A DNA stretch of 64,000 nt from Delphinus delphis (taxonomy: Eukaryota; Chordata; Mammalia; Artiodactyla; Delphinidae). Positions 55,834-64,000 of the stretch are shown here, piece by piece (within the stretch, counting starts at the first letter, position 1; each line of letters starts with the position of its first letter). The position numbers and the translations under genes are program-made. Below the pieces are notes generated by a model. That model was not told where the DNA came from and ran no database searches. It was given only the letters and a program-made list of their open reading frames with translations. The stretch covers positions 86,575,604 through 86,639,603 of the forward strand of contig NC_082695.1 in the NCBI RefSeq assembly GCF_949987515.2, given 5' to 3'.

Positions 55834-56384
55834 AAATAATTTTCAGGTGAACAAAAAATGAGAGTGTTTGGCACTAGCCATGCTTACTAAGTGAAGTTGT
55901 ACAGTACGTGTATGAGACAGAGGGAAAGAGAGAGCAGATGAAGGTCAGAGATACAAGGAATGTGGAGGACAAAAAATTGGAACATGGAGGTATATTTAGA
56001 CAAATCAGACTAAATAAAATAATATAATAATATCTTTTGAAGCTTAAAAGTAGAATTAAAACACAGAACTAAGTGGTATATAAATTAGGAGAAGGGTAAA
56101 TATATTTATTAACATTCAACTTTTATAAGTATTATCTTGAAGTTTCTAGGGTTCCCTTACAGAATACAGCATATAACTTTCAAATTAGAAAGGAGAAAAA
56201 GTTGAACGAGAAAAAAATGTCAATCCAAAAGAAGGCAAGAAAGTAGAGAAAAGTAAACTTAGATGATGGAACAAATTGAAAGCAAAAAATAAAATAATAG
56301 GCACAAATATTTTTCATACTGTATTTAAAAAATCAACACCAGAAGGCAAGTACAAGACTACTCATAGCAGCATATGTTCATTTA
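55834..56384. other. AT-rich unassigned sequence, probably LINE debris
   Basis: No ORF or motif allows a firm call. The purine-rich left part continues the style of the ORF1-like fragment before the SINE, which may therefore have split one LINE. Confidence 0.4.
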
Positions 56385-57020
56385 CAAACAAAACCATATG
56401 ACCCAGCAATGCCACTCCTGGGCAGATACCTGGAGGAAACCGTAATTCAAAAAGACACATGCACCCCAATGTTCACTGCAGCACTATTTACAACAGCCAG
56501 GACACGGAAGCAACCTAAATGTTCATCAACTGAGGAATGGATAAAGAAGATGTGGTATATATATATACAATGGAATATTACTCAGCCATAAAAAAGAGCA
56601 AAATAATGCCATTTGCAGCAACATGGATGGACCTAGAGATTGCCATACTGAGTGAAGTAAGTCAGACAGAGAAAGACAAATATCATATCAGTTACATGTG
56701 GAATCTAAAAGGCACAAATGAACTTATTTACAAAGCAGAAGTAGAGTCACAGATGTAGATAACAAACTTATGGTTACCAGGGGATGGGGGGGAGGGATAA
56801 ATTGGGAGATTGGGACTGACATATACACACTACTATATATAAAATAGATAACTAATAAGAACCTGCTGTATAGCACAGGGAACTCTACAAATACTCTGTA
56901 ATGGCCTATATGGGAAAAGAATCTAAAAAAGAGTGGATATATGTATAACTGATTCACTTTGCTGTATCCCTGAAACTAACACAACATTGTAAACTCTACT
57001 CCAGTAAAAATTAAAAACAA
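56385..57020 (+). mobile_element. L1 3' end, fairly young
   Basis: CATATGACCCAGCAATGCCAC, ATGTTCACTGCAGCACTATT, GTTCATCAACTGAGGAATGG, CAATGGAATATTACTCAGCC and CTGATTCACTTTGCTGTA end in CAGTAAAAATTAAAAACAAAAC. It is 5'-truncated to about 630 bases. ORF2 fragments of 60 and 73 codons overlap with a frameshift. Confidence 0.88.
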
Positions 57021-57488
57021 AACAAAACAGAACTTGACATAACCCCAAAGTCCATCATGGACTGAATGAATACTCTATGGCATAGTCTTACAATGAAATA
57101 CAACAGTGAAAATAAATGAACTGCAGCTATATGCATCGGCATCACTGTATCTCACAAACACAATATTGAGCAAGGAAGCAGAATTTGGAAGAACTTTAAG
57201 AAAATGTTCCAAAGCTGGGCCAACTGACGAATACTTCGTTTATTTAAAGACATCTAAATAGACTGTACAACCGTAAAGGCAAGGGGATGATTATTATAGT
57301 ATCAGGAGAGCAGGTATCTCTAGGGGGAGGACATTCTCAGTCATCTCACATATGGAGATTCCACGGTGTTGGTCCTGTTTTCTAGCTGTGCCCTGTGTGG
57401 TGATTCTGGGGAGGATATGTGTTATGCCCCCTTTTTAAATGTCTGATATAGTTATCAACTTCGAAATGAAAAGGAGGAAAAGAGCAGT
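57021..57488 (+). mobile_element. Diverged L1 fragment
   Basis: CCATCATGGACTGAATGAAT, TACAATGAAATACAACAGTG and CAGAATTTGGAAGAACTTTA resemble an older L1 ORF2 end interrupted by the younger L1 at left. Assignment is weak in the right half. Confidence 0.5.
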
Positions 57489-57489
57489 C

Positions 57490-58335
57490 CTCCATGGAAC
57501 CCTCTGACACACCCAGGAGGGAGAGTATAGAAAACCAACCTATATACAACCTACCAAGGCTGAATCATGAAGAACCAGAAAATTTGGATAAACCGATAAT
57601 GAGTAAGGAGATTGAAACAGTAATCAAGAAGCTCCCACCAAAGAAAAGCCCAAGACTAGGTGGTTTCACCAGTAAATTCTACCAAACATTTAAAGCAGAA
57701 TTAACACCAATCCTTCTCAAACCCTTTCAAAAACTGAAGAGAGAACACTCCCAAACTCATTTTTATCAGAATTATCCTGATACCGAAGCCAGATAAAGAC
57801 ACAGCAAAAAAAGAAAACTATAGGCCAATACCTCTCATAAACATGGATGCAAACATTTTCAATAAAATATCCACAAAGTGATTTCAGCAGCACAGTAAGA
57901 GGCTCACACACCACGAGCAAGCAGAATTATTCCTGGGAAGCAACGAAGAACAGCACATGGGATATACCACATTAATAGACAGAAATCATATGCTCATTTC
58001 AACAGATGCACAAAATGCACTTCACAAGATTCAACATCCTTTCGTGATAGAAACTCGCAACAAATTGTGTAGAGAAAGAACGTACCTCAACATAATAAAG
58101 GCCATATATGACAGAACCACAGCTAACATCTTACTCGTGGTGAAACGTTCAAAGCTTTCCCACTATGACTAGGTACAAGGTACAAGACAAGGGTGCCCAC
58201 GCTCACTTCTATTCAGCATTGCACTGGAAAGTCCTCGCCAGAAAAAAAGAGAAAAAGAAATAAAAGTCATCCAAACCAGAAGGGAAGAAGTCAAAACGTC
58301 TCTGCAGATATGTGTAGGTATACATGTATGATGAA
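57490..58335 (+). mobile_element. Degenerate L1 ORF2, reverse transcriptase start
   Basis: A 100-codon piece (57,494-57,796) reads through the linker before RT and the start of the RT domain, with KSPRLGGFTSKFYQTFK (canonical SPGPDGF-like segment). The frame breaks at the usual [18 protein letters not shown]; a 71-codon piece follows (57,957-58,172). The GTACAAGACAAGGGTGCCC region ends before the catalytic FADD. Confidence 0.8.
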
Positions 58336-58719
58336 GAAAGAAACCTACGGAACTACATAGCGGGTACAGTGATGGAGGTGCAGTTCTCTTTCATGGATTA
58401 AGTGAGGATCTTGTAACTAATCATGTCTACTTTTCTGCTTGGGCTAAGAAACCTGGAGTTTGATTTCCTATTTGCTTTTTATAAGCATTTCATTAGTTTG
58501 GGTGCTGACTCACTTTTTCTATTGTTTCCATTGTCCTGACTTCCTCATGTTTTTCCCCTGATATAAATTGCTTCAAATCTTTTTCAGAACAAAATAGGGT
58601 ATACATTCACAAACACATCACCATCATCCAAACTGATTTATAAATGACCAAGGAATATTATCTGTCTCCATTTTCTCAGCCTTACAAGGTACTCCAGCCC
58701 TAACATGCATATGGTAGTA
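58336..58719. other. Unassigned sequence
   Basis: No gene or repeat is recognised. Confidence 0.4.
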
Positions 58720-58723
58720 CTGT

Positions 58724-58753
58724 CATATATATATATATATACATATATATATA
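58724..58753 (+). repeat. TA dinucleotide run
   Basis: TATATATATATATATACATA adjoins the A-tail side of the next SINE and probably grew from it and its target duplication. Confidence 0.85.
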
Positions 58754-58960
58754 TTTTTTGCGTTACGCGGGCCTCTCACCTCTGTGGCCTCTGTGGCCTC
58801 TCCCGTTGCGGAGCACAGGCTCCGGACACGCAGGCTCAGCGGCCATGGCTCACGGGCCCAGCTGCTCCGCGGCATGTGGGATCTTCCCGGACCGGGGCAC
58901 GAACCCGTGTCCCCTGCATCGGCAGGCGGACTCTCAATCACTGCGCCACCAGGGAAGCCC
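58754..58960 (-). mobile_element. CHRS-type SINE, reverse, with 9-base target duplication
   Basis: Reverse complement GGGCTTCCCTGGTGGCGCAG, B-box GGGTTCGTGCCCC, ending GTGAGAGGCCCGCGTAACGC. CTGTCATAT occurs at 58,720-58,728 and 58,961-58,969. An extra CTGTGGCCT copy sits in the body. Confidence 0.93.
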
Positions 58961-59029
58961 CTGTCATATTTTGTCTAAACTTAACGTAGACTTCTGCTGT
59001 GATGCAACTAGGAGCATGGGGTTAACAGG

Positions 59030-59215
59030 TAAGCAGATTTGGTTTGCGTCTTGGATTTGCTTACAGGCTATGTAGCCTTAAGCAAATTCCTTAACCTCTC
59101 TGAATCTCATTCCTAAAAGAGTACCTTGAAGGAATGTTGTACGGATTAGAAGTATTTTATGTAAGGCACTAAAACATGCTAAGAAGTTAAAGAACAGTAA
59201 ATGTTCATTGCTAAA
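59030..59215 (+). repeat. MIR-like SINE
   Basis: GCTATGTAGCCTTAAGCAAA, TTCCTTAACCTCTCTGAATC, GAAGGAATGTTGTACGGATT and CACTAAAACATGCTAAG follow MIR order with many changes. Confidence 0.65.
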
Positions 59216-59895
59216 TCCCATCTGCCATCCACTGGCTGCCTGATGTCGGGAGGTTGAATAACCTGAGCGTGTTTAGTTTTTTCAGGAATTGGATGTATAT
59301 AAAACCCCTAACAGATAAGACTCATTTTAGTTTTTCCTACTTTACCTCCTTCTTCACCTGTTGCCTCCAGGTAGAAGACCCTTTACCATCTGTTAGCACC
59401 CAACCACTTACTAAGTTTCAGTTAAGAGAGGGGTCTTTTGTATTTACTTTTCTAACTATAATTAACCTTGTCCTTCTCAAAGTTCTCTGTGGATTTTTGA
59501 CTAGTTTTGTGTTTCTTGCCCCATGGTTCCAAGTTTTTCGGGGGGACAGATTGTCTTGTTAACCTTTGTATTCCCTCATAATACCCTGCGTGCAGTTGGT
59601 GGTCATTATTTATGGCTTTGCATTAATTTTTCTGAGGATACTAAGACGATGTTAGACTACTTTCTTTTGGCTTTGTTTGACCTCACCTAACACTCTGCCG
59701 TCATGTTCCTGTTCGGGTTTTGGGTTAAGTCAGTATGGGCAACAACAACAAAAATAACAGATGGACACATTTAAAATTGTAAATTTTAATGCATTACATC
59801 AGAGGATAGGAACATAAGTGATTTCTGGGTGGGTCCTCCTCAGTCCAAGGTCGATGTTTTGGGTAAATTTAGGCTGCCAGCCTTTTTGCCCCTGT
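59216..59895. other. Unassigned sequence upstream of the CpG island
   Basis: No repeat or gene is recognised. A 102-codon plus ORF (59,254-59,562) is hydrophobic and Phe-rich but has no start context or family signal. Confidence 0.4.
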
Positions 59896-60230
59896 GGTTT
59901 TCACAGGGATGCTCTCAAAGGCCTTCCGGAAGCAACCCGGGGAGATGGAGCGCCCAGTTTTCCTGGAATTACACGAGCATATACACACACAGGACGCAGA
60001 CTACGCACGCGGCACAGGAAGGACCCGTGGCTGGGTTGTTTCTTTTACCTGACTCCACCTGGAAAGCTCCTTCTCACCACCTCGGCCCGTTACAAGGACA
60101 CCTTTCCTACTTACTTTCCCGACGGCCTTACCGGCTGCGTTGACTTCGGCTGCCCAACACCTCGGGAGGCGCCGCCGCTAGGTGACCGCGGCCGCTCGCC
60201 CTCCGTCCGCCCAGGCCCGAACGGCCGACC

Positions 60231-60240
60231 GCGCATGCGC
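60231..60240. promoter_or_regulatory. NRF1 consensus site
   Basis: GCGCATGCGC is the palindromic NRF1 consensus, preceded by C and followed by A as preferred. A second site, GCGCGTGCGC, lies at 60,475-60,484. NRF1 sites typify ubiquitously expressed and germline-expressed genes. Confidence 0.7.
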
Positions 60241-60547
60241 ACGGCGCCGCTCCCAGCCCCCACCGCGCGCCCGCCCTCAACGCCCCGAACACGGCCCGCC
60301 GGGCCATGGAACCCGCCGAAGTTGGCGGGGTTCGAGCTCTCCCGTTCGCTCGCTTGGGCGCCTTCCCCCCGTGAGGCCCGCGGGCGCTCGGCCGGGACTC
60401 GGCGTCCGCTTGAGCCGCTCCGCCCGCCTCCGCCGCTCGGCCGGGTGCGCGCCGCGCCCCCGCGTCCGGTCCCCGCGCGTGCGCGCTCCGCCGAGTGTAT
60501 GTGTGTGAGTGTGTGTGCGGCCGAGGGGTGGGCCGCCGCCGCCGACG

Positions 60548-60602
60548 ATGCCGCGGGGCCGCCCCCCGAAGCCCAAGGAGAGCAAGGCGCGCGGCGACAC
60601 CG
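60548..60602 (+). CDS. First coding exon, AT-hook-like N-terminus, partial gene
   Basis: The product starts MPRGRPPKPKESKARGDT; RGRPPKPK is an AT-hook-like, minor-groove binding motif found in chromatin and zinc-finger proteins. The ATG has A at -3, and an in-frame TGA at 60,506-60,508 shows it is the first ATG of its frame. The exon ends at CCG|GTAAGC, a good donor, after 18 codons plus one base (phase 1). The frame stays open past the donor only in low-complexity GC-rich text. An upstream out-of-frame ATG at 60,499 overlaps the start and may lower translation. I cannot name the gene; a nuclear DNA-binding role is inferred from the motif only. Confidence 0.62.
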
Positions 60603-60755
60603 GTAAGCGGCCCCGGCCCGGCCGCGCTGTGCCGCTCCGCGCGAATATAGTCCCCCGATGCGGTGCGGAGGGCGCCGGGAGCGGGCCGGGCCGGGGGCGG
60701 CGAAGCGGACTGGGGTTGGAGACCGGGGGCCGGGTCCGGGCCGGGGTGGGTGCTC

Positions 60756-60793
60756 CGCCGCCGCCACCGTCACCGCCGCCGCCGCCGCCGCCC
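60756..60793 (+). repeat. CCG triplet repeat
   Basis: Two runs of CCG are separated by CCACCGTCA; the longer has about seven units. CCG/CGG repeats in CpG-island first introns can change length. Confidence 0.9.
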
Positions 60794-60909
60794 GACTGCT
60801 GGGTCGCAGGGTGCGGGCGGAATGATACCGGCGCGGCGCGGCCGGCCCCTCCGCCGGGCTGGGCCTACTTTCCTGGGCCGCGCGGGCGGGCGGCGGGGCC
60901 GGGGGCGAG

Positions 60910-61135
60910 GCGCGCGCCGCCGCCCTCCTCCTCCTCTCTCTCCTCTACTCTCTCTTCTCCTCCCCCCCCGTTCCTCCTCCCCCCTCCACACCCCGTCCTC
61001 CTCCCCCGTCCTCGGCGTCTTCCTCCCGCTCCCCCGCCCGCCACCTTCCTCCCGCTCCCCCGCCCGCCACCTTCCTCCCGCTCCCCCGCCCGCCACCTTC
61101 CTCCCGCTCCCCCGCCCGCCGCCCTCCCGGCCCGG
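60910..61135 (+). repeat. Pyrimidine-rich tract in intron 1
   Basis: The strand is nearly all C and T from 60,918 to 61,135, with the 26-base tandem repeat in its right half. Strong C/T asymmetry next to a promoter favours R-loop or triplex formation. Confidence 0.8.
61019..61122 (+). repeat. 26-base minisatellite, four copies
   Basis: The unit CTTCCTCCCGCTCCCCCGCC plus CGCCAC repeats at 61,019, 61,045, 61,071 and 61,097. The first three are identical; the last differs by one base. Near identity implies recent expansion or gene conversion. Confidence 0.93.
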
Positions 61136-61699
61136 CTGCCGCAGGCCGTGGGAGGCCTTTCTGACGAGAAGGCGCCGGCCCGGTGTGCATCCCCGGGGTG
61201 GCGGGCCCGGCCCGACCGCGAGCTGCCAGGGCCCCGGGGGGACGCCCGCGGGGGGCTCGGGAGCGGGTCCCCCCGCGGTGACACGGGGGCCGAGACCGTG
61301 CGGGGCTCGTGTCCAGGTGCACCGTCTTCCGGCCCCGGGCTTGGTGGCCCAGCGTCACCCTCCCCTGAGGCTCGGGACCCAGGCGGGCGGGCGCTCCGGA
61401 TTTCGGAAGAGAAAGAGGTCGTGTCTGGAAAGGAAGGCCGTTGCGTCCGTTCCATTTTGCCGCTGCGGCGTTTGGGAAGAGAGGAGGAGAGGCTAGGTGT
61501 AAGCTTAGCGGCGTTGTCAGTGCTCTTACTGCAGTTGCTGAAGTTCACGGGCATGGGAACCGGGCTGCAGCGCCCGCGAGTTTCCGCTGGAGAGGTGTCG
61601 CTGGAGAACAGTCCAGGTGTGCACGTTTGTAGTTGCCTAGTGGCTGCTAGAGTTCTCGTTAGTGGCTGATGGTGTCTGGAAGGAGGTCTTAAAGGCCTC

Positions 61700-62078
61700 G
61701 CACCCTGATCGGGCCTTATTTTGGTCAGTGTTAATTTTTTTCTCGTTAATATGATTTATGCAAAAAAATAAAGTGCAGTGTCCCGCAGTTCTTAGTCACT
61801 TGCAAAAGGCTTAGGGTAGAGAAAGAATGTGAAGTTTACATTGCAATACGGCTGCGACCTCTTCTTCCCCCAGTCTTTCCCGTCTGACCAAATGGCATCA
61901 CCGTTCACCTGCTTTTTCAGGCCCCAAACTGAAAAATAATTCTTTCCCTTCCTCCCCAAGGCGTTTCATAATTTTGTAGCTTCGCCCTCAGAGGCGTGTT
62001 TTCAGTCGGCCCTACTCCCTCCCTCTCCAGTGTGACTGCGAGGCGGGCCTCTGTGGGAGCCTTCTGACTGGTCTCTGC
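61700..62078. other. Unassigned intronic sequence
   Basis: No gene or repeat is recognised between the island and the L2 fragment. Confidence 0.4.
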
Positions 62079-62079
62079 T

Positions 62080-62418
62080 GGTCTCCATCACCTGTCAGCC
62101 TGAGGCATCTCTTTCAAATGTAAATAAGGTGGCCACACCCTGATTAGAACTCTGCAGAGGATCCTTCATCCCTTTAACTTACAGTCCCACTCCTTGCAGG
62201 ACCCTGCCTGATCTGGCCTGCGTCTGACTCTCCTTTCTCTTTCCTTGCCCTCAGTCCTTTGTTCCTGGACGAGGCCACGTTTGTTTCTGCCTCAGGGCCT
62301 TTGCTGCTCCCTATTCTGAGAAGCCACCCCTTGCTCATTCTGGGCTTCAGCTTCCCGAGAGAGGCCTCCTTCCTCAGACCCTTCTGAAAGTTGCTTTCCC
62401 TGCCTTAGACCAGTCATT
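62080..62418 (+). repeat. L2 LINE fragment
   Basis: CTCTGCTGGTCTCCATCACC, CTCTTTCAAATGTAAATAAG, CCTTGCAGGACCCTGCCTGATCTGGCC, CTCAGGGCCTTTGCTGCTCC and CCTCCTTCCTCAGACCCTTC are the decayed C-terminal coding part of L2 in order. Confidence 0.8.
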
Positions 62419-62426
62419 CTCTACCA

Positions 62427-62987
62427 CAGTGGTTCTCAGAGTTGGTTCATGGACCCCTGGGAGTTCTGGAGACAGTTTCAGGCATCTGCAAGGTAAATAT
62501 TCTTGTAGTGATACTAAGTCCGTTGGGCTTTTTCACTTGGTTAACAATTGCACTAATCATACACAGGCCATTAAGGGTGAAACTGCTGACTCTTCAGCAG
62601 GAGCCCTGGTGGCGACACCCAACCCTGTGAGGCAGCGCTATATTCATGTATTTCACTCAAAACAACGTATTGCAACAGAGAGAAAGCAGAAGCAGATACG
62701 AGCATCCACCTGTCTTCTGTTAAAGGAGACCTTGAAAAGATGTACAAAAGTGAAAACTCCTCTTACTGTGTTTTTGGAGAGTATGTTTTACACAAAAATG
62801 TGCGTTTATGTTAACATGGACTAGATTTATTTTTCAGTGAATAAGCGTTTGGAAAGTTGCTCAGTTTTAATTTCTAGTAGGGCAGCTGTCAATAGGTATA
62901 ACCTGTAGAAAGTTAAGGTCTTTGGGGTCCTCCGTGATGTTTAAGAATATCAAGGGGTTCTGAAACCAAAAGGTTTGGGGACTGTTG
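62427..62987 (+). mobile_element. hAT-like non-autonomous DNA transposon with 8-base target duplication
   Basis: The left end CAGTGGTTCTCAGAG and the right end TTTGGGGACTGTTG form a decayed terminal inverted repeat in which mismatches are transitions. The flanks CTCTACCA (62,419-62,426) and CTCTAACA (62,988-62,995) are an 8-base duplication with one change, the length made by hAT transposases. The 561-base interior has a 131-codon ORF starting at 62,429 that runs to 62,824 but shows no transposase motif I recognise. Confidence 0.65.
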
Positions 62988-63144
62988 CTCTAACAGTTTA
63001 CGATTTTAATTACGATTTTAATGTTTCTCGTAATCTGAAATTATTTTGCTTGTTTTTCTGTGTCACTCATTATGAATTTTATTCTAAGAAAAACATGGAA
63101 GGTAGGAGGTGGGGATTTTTACACAACACCTATATTTCCCCTAT

Positions 63145-63255
63145 ATTTTTATAGGGGAAATGAGGCTCAGAGAGGTTAAGTGATATGGAAGGTCTACTCA
63201 GCTAGTAAGTGTCAGAGTTGGATTTGAATCTGCCTTTGAGTCCAAAAGGTCCATT
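63145..63255 (-). repeat. MIR-like fragment, reverse
   Basis: GGGGAAATGAGGCTCAGAGAGG, TTAAGTGATATGG, CTAGTAAGTGTCAGAGTTGG and GATTTGAATCTGCC are MIR core in reverse orientation. Confidence 0.75.
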
Positions 63256-63552
63256 GCATTGCTCTGCCCTCATAACTATGAAGCCCTACATGTGGGTTAA
63301 TTCATTTCTTCAGCAAGCATTTTGAAGCACTTCTTGTCATAGGTGGGCACTGTGTTAGGGGCTGAGGGTGCAGAGTTTAAGAAGAGAGACGAGGTCTCTG
63401 CCTTGGGTCTCAGGACGGTGTGTGTCCTCTGACGGCAGGAACACTGTTTATGGCAGCAGGTAACAGTCACTGGTGGTCTAGGCTTCCCAAGGAAAATGAT
63501 GTCAAAACTGAAACCTCCAGAAATGAGGAGGAGGAGGTCTGCTCAAAAACAT
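63256..63552. other. Unassigned, with old repeat-like text
   Basis: CAGCAAGCATTTTGAAGCAC and GGGCACTGTGTTAGGGGCTG resemble an ancient mammalian repeat of MIR/L2 style, but the family is not certain. Confidence 0.4.
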
Positions 63553-63554
63553 TT

Positions 63555-64000
63555 CCTTTTTTTTAAAATGCAACTTAGCAAAGTGATCGTTATACATATG
63601 CATATATTCTTTTCCAGATTCTTTTCCATTATAGGTTATTATAAGGTATCGAGTGGAGTTCTCTATTCCCTACTGCTATACAGTAGGTCCTTGTTGTTTA
63701 TCTGTTTTATATATAGTAGTGTGAATATGTTAATCTCAAACTTCTAGTTTCTCCCTCCCCCTCACCCCCAATCCCCTTTGGTAACCATACGTTTGTTTTC
63801 TAGGTATGTGAGTCTATTTCTCTTTTGTAAATGCGTTCATTTGTATCATTTTTTTTTTTTTAGATTCTACATATAAATGATATCATGTGATATTTGTCTT
63901 TCTCTAACTTACTTCACTTAGTATGATAATCTCTTGGTCCATCCACGTTGCTGCAGATGGCATTCTTTCATTCTTTTTTTTGTGGCTGAGTAATATTCCG
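63555..64000 (-). mobile_element. L1 3' end, reverse, running off the window
   Basis: GTGATCGTTATACATATGCA, GTATCGAGTGGAGTTCTCTA, GTAACCATACGTTTGTTTTC, GATTCTACATATAAATGATA and TGGCTGAGTAATATTCC are the 3' UTR and ORF2 end in reverse. The rest lies beyond the right edge. Confidence 0.85.

Larger units (their letters stand above)
59900..61680 (+). promoter_or_regulatory. Strong CpG island promoter
   Basis: CpG and GC content are very high from about 60,120 to 61,420. Two NRF1 sites, GCGCATGCGC (60,231-60,240) and GCGCGTGCGC (60,475-60,484), lie upstream of the start codon at 60,548. No TATA box is seen, which fits a broad housekeeping promoter controlled by NRF1 and DNA methylation. The start of transcription probably lies between 60,240 and 60,500. 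Divergent minus-strand transcription is possible but unproven. Confidence 0.8.
60603..64000 (+). other. Presumed first intron, continuing beyond the window
   Basis: After the donor at 60,603 no convincing second coding exon was seen to the window end. The sequence is GC-rich until 61,700, then holds L2, a hAT-type transposon, MIR/L2 pieces and L1, as expected for a long intron. The 386-codon read-through ORF ending at 61,669 is Pro/Arg/Gly-rich and is treated as intronic. Confidence 0.5.

Noticed and set aside
60509..61669. 386-codon ORF continuing through the splice donor
   Set aside because: It begins at GTG right after an in-frame TGA and becomes Pro/Gly/Arg-rich low complexity after the good donor at 60,603, so splicing is the better reading.

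Overview
The window is mammalian nuclear DNA, most likely from a cetacean. The best evidence is about a dozen copies of one tRNA-derived SINE with the conserved head GGGCTTCCCTGGTGGC and the RNA polymerase III B-box GGTTCG. This is the CHR/CHRS family of whales, dolphins, hippos and their relatives. I see no ruminant BovB or Bov-A elements and no primate Alu. L1, L2, MIR, MLT1-type LTRs and MER5A-type DNA transposons fill much of the rest. The region is gene-poor. Only one protein-coding exon can be argued with reasonable confidence, and there is no prokaryotic-style operon, CRISPR array or phage.

Layout. 1-6.3 kb: mostly unique sequence with a CpG-rich promoter-like patch at 2.0-2.8 kb (evenly spaced E-boxes, a CCAAT box, an ETS site), a strong minus-strand CTCF motif, and a coding-like but disrupted stretch at 3.2-3.7 kb. 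6.3-9.3 kb: degenerate plus-strand L1. 9.3-34.5 kb: unique sequence with scattered SINEs, MIR/L2, MLT1-like LTRs and old L1 pieces. 34.8-43.2 kb: a full-length minus-strand L1 (intact ORF1, broken ORF2, duplicated block in its 5' UTR) that appears to sit in the A-tail of a SINE. That SINE has an unusual internal expansion, and its 15-bp target duplication now brackets the 8.4-kb composite. 43.2-48.6 kb: GC-rich unique sequence, a SINE, an LTR and a plus-strand L1 3' end. 48.6-49.7 kb: a U6 pseudogene followed by a second CpG-rich patch with a perfect plus-strand CTCF motif. 49.7-58.4 kb: dense plus-strand L1 debris, with a probable U6-L1 chimeric retrocopy at 53.9-54.3 kb. 59.9-61.7 kb: a strong CpG island with two NRF1 motifs, a short coding first exon whose product starts with an AT-hook-like motif, and a good splice donor. 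61.7-64 kb: the presumed first intron, with L2, a hAT-type DNA transposon and another L1.

The only inferred functional unit is the plus-strand gene starting near 60.5 kb; its remaining exons lie beyond the right edge. The two other CpG-rich patches are candidate promoters or regulatory elements with no recognised gene. I found no convincing new biological system. The best leads are the U6-L1 chimera, the nested or chimeric SINE/L1 composite, the E-box array and the CTCF-bearing islands.
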